64,000 bases of DNA, from contig NC_085137.1 in the NCBI RefSeq assembly GCF_035046485.1, positions 343,966,505 through 344,030,504 of the forward strand. The letters are read 5' to 3'. How positions within the stretch are numbered: position 1 is the stretch's first letter; every line of letters starts with the position of its first letter. Of the stretch, positions 60,391-64,000 are shown piece after piece. Origin of the DNA: Aedes albopictus (lineage: Eukaryota > Arthropoda > Insecta > Diptera > Culicidae). Below the pieces are notes generated by a model. The model worked only from the letters and a program-made list of their open reading frames with translations, was not told the DNA's origin and ran no database searches. The position numbers were made by a program, and so were the translations under genes.

Positions 60391-61110
60391 TATCCTAGGT
60401 CACCCAAACTATTCTTGAGTTTTGATCCTTAAATCTTCGGGTATAACGGTAACTTTTTTCATTATACAAAGCTACGATTTGTAATCTATCATGTCCAGTA
60501 AGTCTTCTGAAAGGTTATTAGATAATATTAGATCAGTCGGGATATCCTAGGTCATCCTAAGTGTTTTTAAGTTTAGATCTTGAAGTCTACGGGTGTAACG
60601 GTATTTTTTTTTTTTTTTCATTATACAAAGCTACGATTTGTAATCTATCATATCCAGTAAATCTTCTGAAAAGCTAATAGACAGTATCTGATCAGTCGCG
60701 ATATCCTAGGTCATCCAAACTGTTCTTGAGTTTGGATCCTAAAGTCTAAGGGTGTAACGGTAACTTTTTTTTATTATACTAAGCTACGATTTGTAATCTA
60801 TTATGTCCAGTAAGTCTTCTGAAAGTTCAATAGACAGTATCAGATCAGTCAGGATATCCTAGGTCATCCAAACTGTTCTTGAGTTCAGGTCCTAAAATGT
60901 GCGGGTGTAACGGTAACTTTTTTCATAATACAAAGCTACGATTTGTTATATATCATGTCCAGTGAGTCTACTGAAAGGTAAATAGACAGTGTCAGATCAA
61001 TCGGGAAATCCTAGGTCATTCAAACTGTTCTTGAGTTTAGATCTTAAAGTCACCCGTAGACTTCTTTCATTAAAATCTGTAATCTATCATCTCCAGTAAG
61101 TCTTCTGAAA
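60391..61110 (-). repeat. Satellite array, minus orientation, ~150-bp period
   Basis: Five units, marked by TATCCTAGGTCA at about 60391, 60543, 60712, 60855 and 61007; spacing 152, 169 (extra T-run), 143 and 152. Each contains CTACGATTTGTAATCTATCA and a TCCAGTAAGTCTTCTGAAAG block. Reverse-complemented, units align with the plus-orientation array that follows. Confidence 0.85.
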
Positions 61111-61199
61111 GTTACAGTGGTTGTTTTTATCAACTTGGCTTTATAACAATAAGGAAGCCCATAATATCCCAAAAATATATAACAACGCTTATTGTTCCT

Positions 61200-62690
61200 C
61201 TAACTACTTTAATAAGTAAGTACAGTGAATTCTGTAACACTACTTAACGTAGTGGCAAAAGCTATTATCACAAGTGTAGACCTGAAGCAATGGACTTCGG
61301 AGTAGTGTGGTTGATCTGGAATATCTCTAAACTATCTTGAAATGACTCATGGTGTGCCAGGGGGATTACAGATTACAGTATAAGTTCATTGTGAGAATCA
61401 ATACTGTTACTATCGAGAGCTAAACTTCAGGAAGTTTGAACGACTCTCAGTATCCCAAAGGTTCATAATAATATATAGTTAGACTTCAGGTTGGTCCAGC
61501 CCCCGCTATTGATTATAAAACGATACTCAGTATGACAGATATAGCTGATGTTACGAGAGTAGACTTGAAGTTCTGAACTCAAAAATAGTTTGGCAGACCT
61601 GGAACATACCATAGTGTCTCTAAATGATATTTCAGATTTCAAGAGCTTCACGGATCTCAGCAGATTATACTATGCAATTATTTATGGTGAAAACACATAA
61701 AGTTTTTCTTGTAGATTTGAAGGACTTCATTATATAACAGTTTGGACGAACCTGGACGTCACAAAGGTTTATAATAATAAAAAAGTGTAGCCTTCAGATT
61801 GGTCCAGTATCCACGGGTAAATATGCAACGTTACTCAGTATAGCAGTTATGGCTGTTGTTACGAATGTAGACCTGAAGTCCTGAACTCTAAGGTAGTTTG
61901 GCTGATCTGGAATATCCCTGTAGTGTCTATAAATGACATTTGAGATTTCAAGAGCTTCACGGGTCCCAGCAGAATATGCAATACTTACAGTTTATGGCGA
62001 AAACACATAAAGCTTTTCTGGTAGAATTGAAGGACTTCATTATAGAACAATTTGGACGACCCTGAATGTCCCAAAGGATTATAATATGCTGGTAGACTTC
62101 AGATTGCTCCAGTAATTGCGCTTGTTTATGCAGCGTTACTCAGTAAAACAGATATGGCTACTGTTACGAGTGTAGACCTGAGGTTCTGAACTCCAAGGTA
62201 GTTTGGCTGATCTGGAATATCCCTGTAGTGTCTATAAATGACATTTGAGATTTCAAGAGCCTCACGGGTCCCAGCAGAATATGCAATACTTACAGTTTAT
62301 GGCGAAAACACATAAAGCTTTTCTGGTAGAATTGAAGGACTTCATTATAGAACAATTTGGACGACCCTGAATGTCCCAAAGGATTATAATATGCTGGTAG
62401 ACTTCAGATTGCTCCAGTAATTGCGCTTGTTTATGCAGCGTTACTCAGTAAAACAGATATGGCTACTGTTACGAGTGTAGACCTGAGGTTCTGAACTCCA
62501 AGGTAGTTTGGCTGATCTGGAATATCCCTATAGTGTCTATAAATGATATCGTAGATGTCAAGGGCTTTACGGATCCCAGTAGGTTATGCAATGCTATTAT
62601 TTGTGGCGAAAATACACAACCTTATTCTTGTAGAATTGAAGGACTTCACTATGGGACAGTTTGGAACACCTAGAACAACCCAGAATATAA
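61200..62690 (+). repeat. Satellite array, plus orientation, 305-bp higher-order dimer
   Basis: ACG(A/T)TACTCAGTA recurs at about 61519, 61827, 62132 and 62437 (spacing 308, 305, 305). Within each unit two half-repeats align: GTAGACCTGAGG at 62172 and GTAGAATTGAAGG at 62326, next at 62477, i.e. 154 + 151. The last units are near-identical. Confidence 0.85.
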
Positions 62691-63179
62691 AATACCTTTT
62701 GCTAACCTTAACGAAGGCTAAATGAATACATATATACGTGACCCACATCCAAGCTCAGCTTTTAAAACACCTGGTATGTCAATTATTTCGTTTTTCCAAA
62801 TTTCATGGTGTTCAGGATGTCCTAGGTTTTCAATGAAGCCCCAAATACAAATATTCACATTTTTCCCTAATAGAGGACTCAATTTGCAATAACTTTGCCG
62901 AAGACAGTATTCTGTTTTATCGAATGGGTGAATTTATAAGCCGTTTAAATGTTGGGGTCATATATGACCCCTCCGGCTCCAAAGGGTTAAGGGTAACAAT
63001 GCTTGTCATACTTTCACACCACCGAGACCAACCCCCCCCCCCCTTAACCCTCTCCAAGCGGGACGTATTTCATGGATCACCCCTTTATGGCTGGCTTTCC
63101 GGAGAACCAGTGCACAGGCTTTGAGCCACTCTTTTTGGAGCACACACGCTCTGATTTACATAAGCATAACCCGCTTTCC

Positions 63180-63500
63180 TGTCAGCCTTCGTTTTTGTAT
63201 TGGTAGAGTTAACCGTAAGGCCTATCCTCATTGTCTGTGTCCAGAAGAACATAAGGTTCCTCCACTGCCCTGAGATTGATTCCAATTAGATCAATATCTT
63301 CCGCAGAGCCAAGGAGCATGTGCGACCGTGTGATGATATTGCAATTTCTCTGCACGGCAGACCTCCTCATCGCTCCTTCAAGTGCAACAGTTAATTTGAA
63401 AGAGCATCAACCTGCTTCAATTCATCTGAGGTAACAAACGAGATAGACACTTCGTCTGTGATCCGAATACTTGATTATGTTCCATCCAGAATCTGAAAGT
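63180..63500 (-). pseudogene. RTE-clade LINE relic (RT region)
   Basis: Reverse-complemented, it aligns with 47060-47340 of the intact LINE: GTATTCGGATCACAGACGAA, CACACGGTCGCACATGCTCC, and GSAEDIDLIGIN in place of GFADDIDLIGID. Indels and the FADD-to-SAED change show it is inactive. Confidence 0.8.
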
Positions 63501-64000
63501 AAAAAACCATCTGAAAATGATTCTATAAGGTTTTTTTCAGAAAATCTGCTGATATTTCTTTAGAAATATATCTTGGGATACCTTCCAGGATTTCTCACAA
63601 GATTATTTCGTAATTTTCACGCCATTTTTGTGATTATCGCCTTCCGAAGATTCGTCCGGGTTTCTATCAGAATTTTCCCAAACTTCGAACAATTCTCTCC
63701 AGGATTCTACCTTGAGAATCTTGCAGGATTCCTGAATTCCGACCGCTTTCTCTTGGAGTTTTTCACAAGAATTCTACAGAATTTCTTTCGTTGGTTTTTT
63801 TGGTATTGCTCACAGAGTCTCGAAATTCTCATGAATTGTCGTCTGCCGAAATTTCCCCGAGTTTCAGCTGGGATATTTCTCAAAGGTTCCTGCAGGATTT
63901 CTTTTGAAGTTTCACTTGAGATTTCTCTCGAGGTTTCTCTAGTTTTTTCAAAAGTTTACTTCCGGTGTTATTCATGGAATTTCTCTCAAGTTTTTTTTTT
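63500..64000. repeat. Degenerate TTC-rich short-period repeat
   Basis: Same style as 24.8-28.6 kb (TTTCTCAAAGGTTCC, TTTCTCTCGAGGTTTC); runs off the window end. Confidence 0.6.

Larger units (their letters stand above)
60273..62986. mobile_element. TTAA-flanked segment with piggyBac-like ends enclosing satellite arrays
   Basis: CCCTTTGATGCCGG at the left and CCGGCTCCAAAGGG at the right are inverted, each abutting TTAA (60269-60272, 62987-62990). TTAA duplication plus CCC-initial ends is the piggyBac pattern. No transposase; the interior is almost entirely the two inverted arrays below. Related monomers also lie outside the ends, so the boundary may be coincidental. Confidence 0.55.

Noticed and set aside
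58100..62990. CRISPR-like array
   Set aside because: Repeats are about 150 and 305 bp, diverged and contiguous, in a eukaryotic context; there are no spacers of uniform size.

Overview
The window looks like nuclear DNA from a culicine mosquito, most likely Aedes. The signs are tRNA-derived SINEs of Feilai type, an intact RTE-clade (JAM1-like) LINE, abundant MITEs and foldback elements, a short (57 bp) intron, and a leucine-rich immune (LRIM/APL1-type) gene. Real host genes are sparse: three are supportable. They are a two-exon secreted LRR/coiled-coil protein (complement 2595-4226), an apparently intronless secreted coiled-coil protein (9859-10665), and the last coding exon of a Kruppel-like factor of the KLF6/7 (luna) type (48392-48567). 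Nearly everything else is transposable elements, their relics, satellites or unassigned non-coding DNA.

Layout. 1-2.2 kb: SINE scrap, perfect palindromic MITE and two Helitron-like elements. 2.5-4.24 kb: LRIM-like gene on the minus strand. 4.7-7.9 kb: probable TIR-bounded element holding a SINE head and an RT relic. 9.8-10.7 kb: secreted coiled-coil gene on the plus strand, divergent from the LRIM gene, with Inr and DPE-like motifs. 11-18 kb: GC-rich segment, MITE, degenerate 12-bp-period repeats, SINE. 18.9-21.4 kb: hAT-type element with an 8-bp target duplication, carrying nested MITEs. 22.7-28.6 kb: two kinds of degenerate short-period repeat with SINEs and MITEs inserted. 30.7-34.8 kb: SINE with a Harbinger-type MITE inside it, a second hAT-type element, Helitron, MITEs. 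35.7-37.7 kb: decayed coding-like stretch and an ATGGCGG-rich repeat. 40.8-43.4 kb: SINE and a 2.34 kb near-perfect palindrome with a 5-bp duplication. 43.5-48.1 kb: antisense LINE relic followed by an intact-frame RTE-clade LINE. 48.4-50.5 kb: KLF exon and its 3' flank. 50.5-57.7 kb: AT-rich DNA with RT relics. 57.8-63 kb: a family of roughly 150-bp satellite monomers in both orientations, interrupted by a TA-flanked foldback (itself hit by a SINE) and partly enclosed by TTAA-flanked termini. 63-64 kb: LINE relic and degenerate repeats.

How the parts relate. The LRIM-like and coiled-coil genes are head-to-head about 5.6 kb apart. Both encode secreted proteins with a C-terminal-half coiled coil; a shared immune role is inference only. 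The KLF exon lacks its upstream partners in the window, so much of the plus-strand DNA before 48 kb may be a large KLF intron. The intact LINE lies in the same orientation about 0.3 kb before that exon's acceptor. Several insertions give a clear relative chronology because termini, target duplications and unoccupied copies are all visible.
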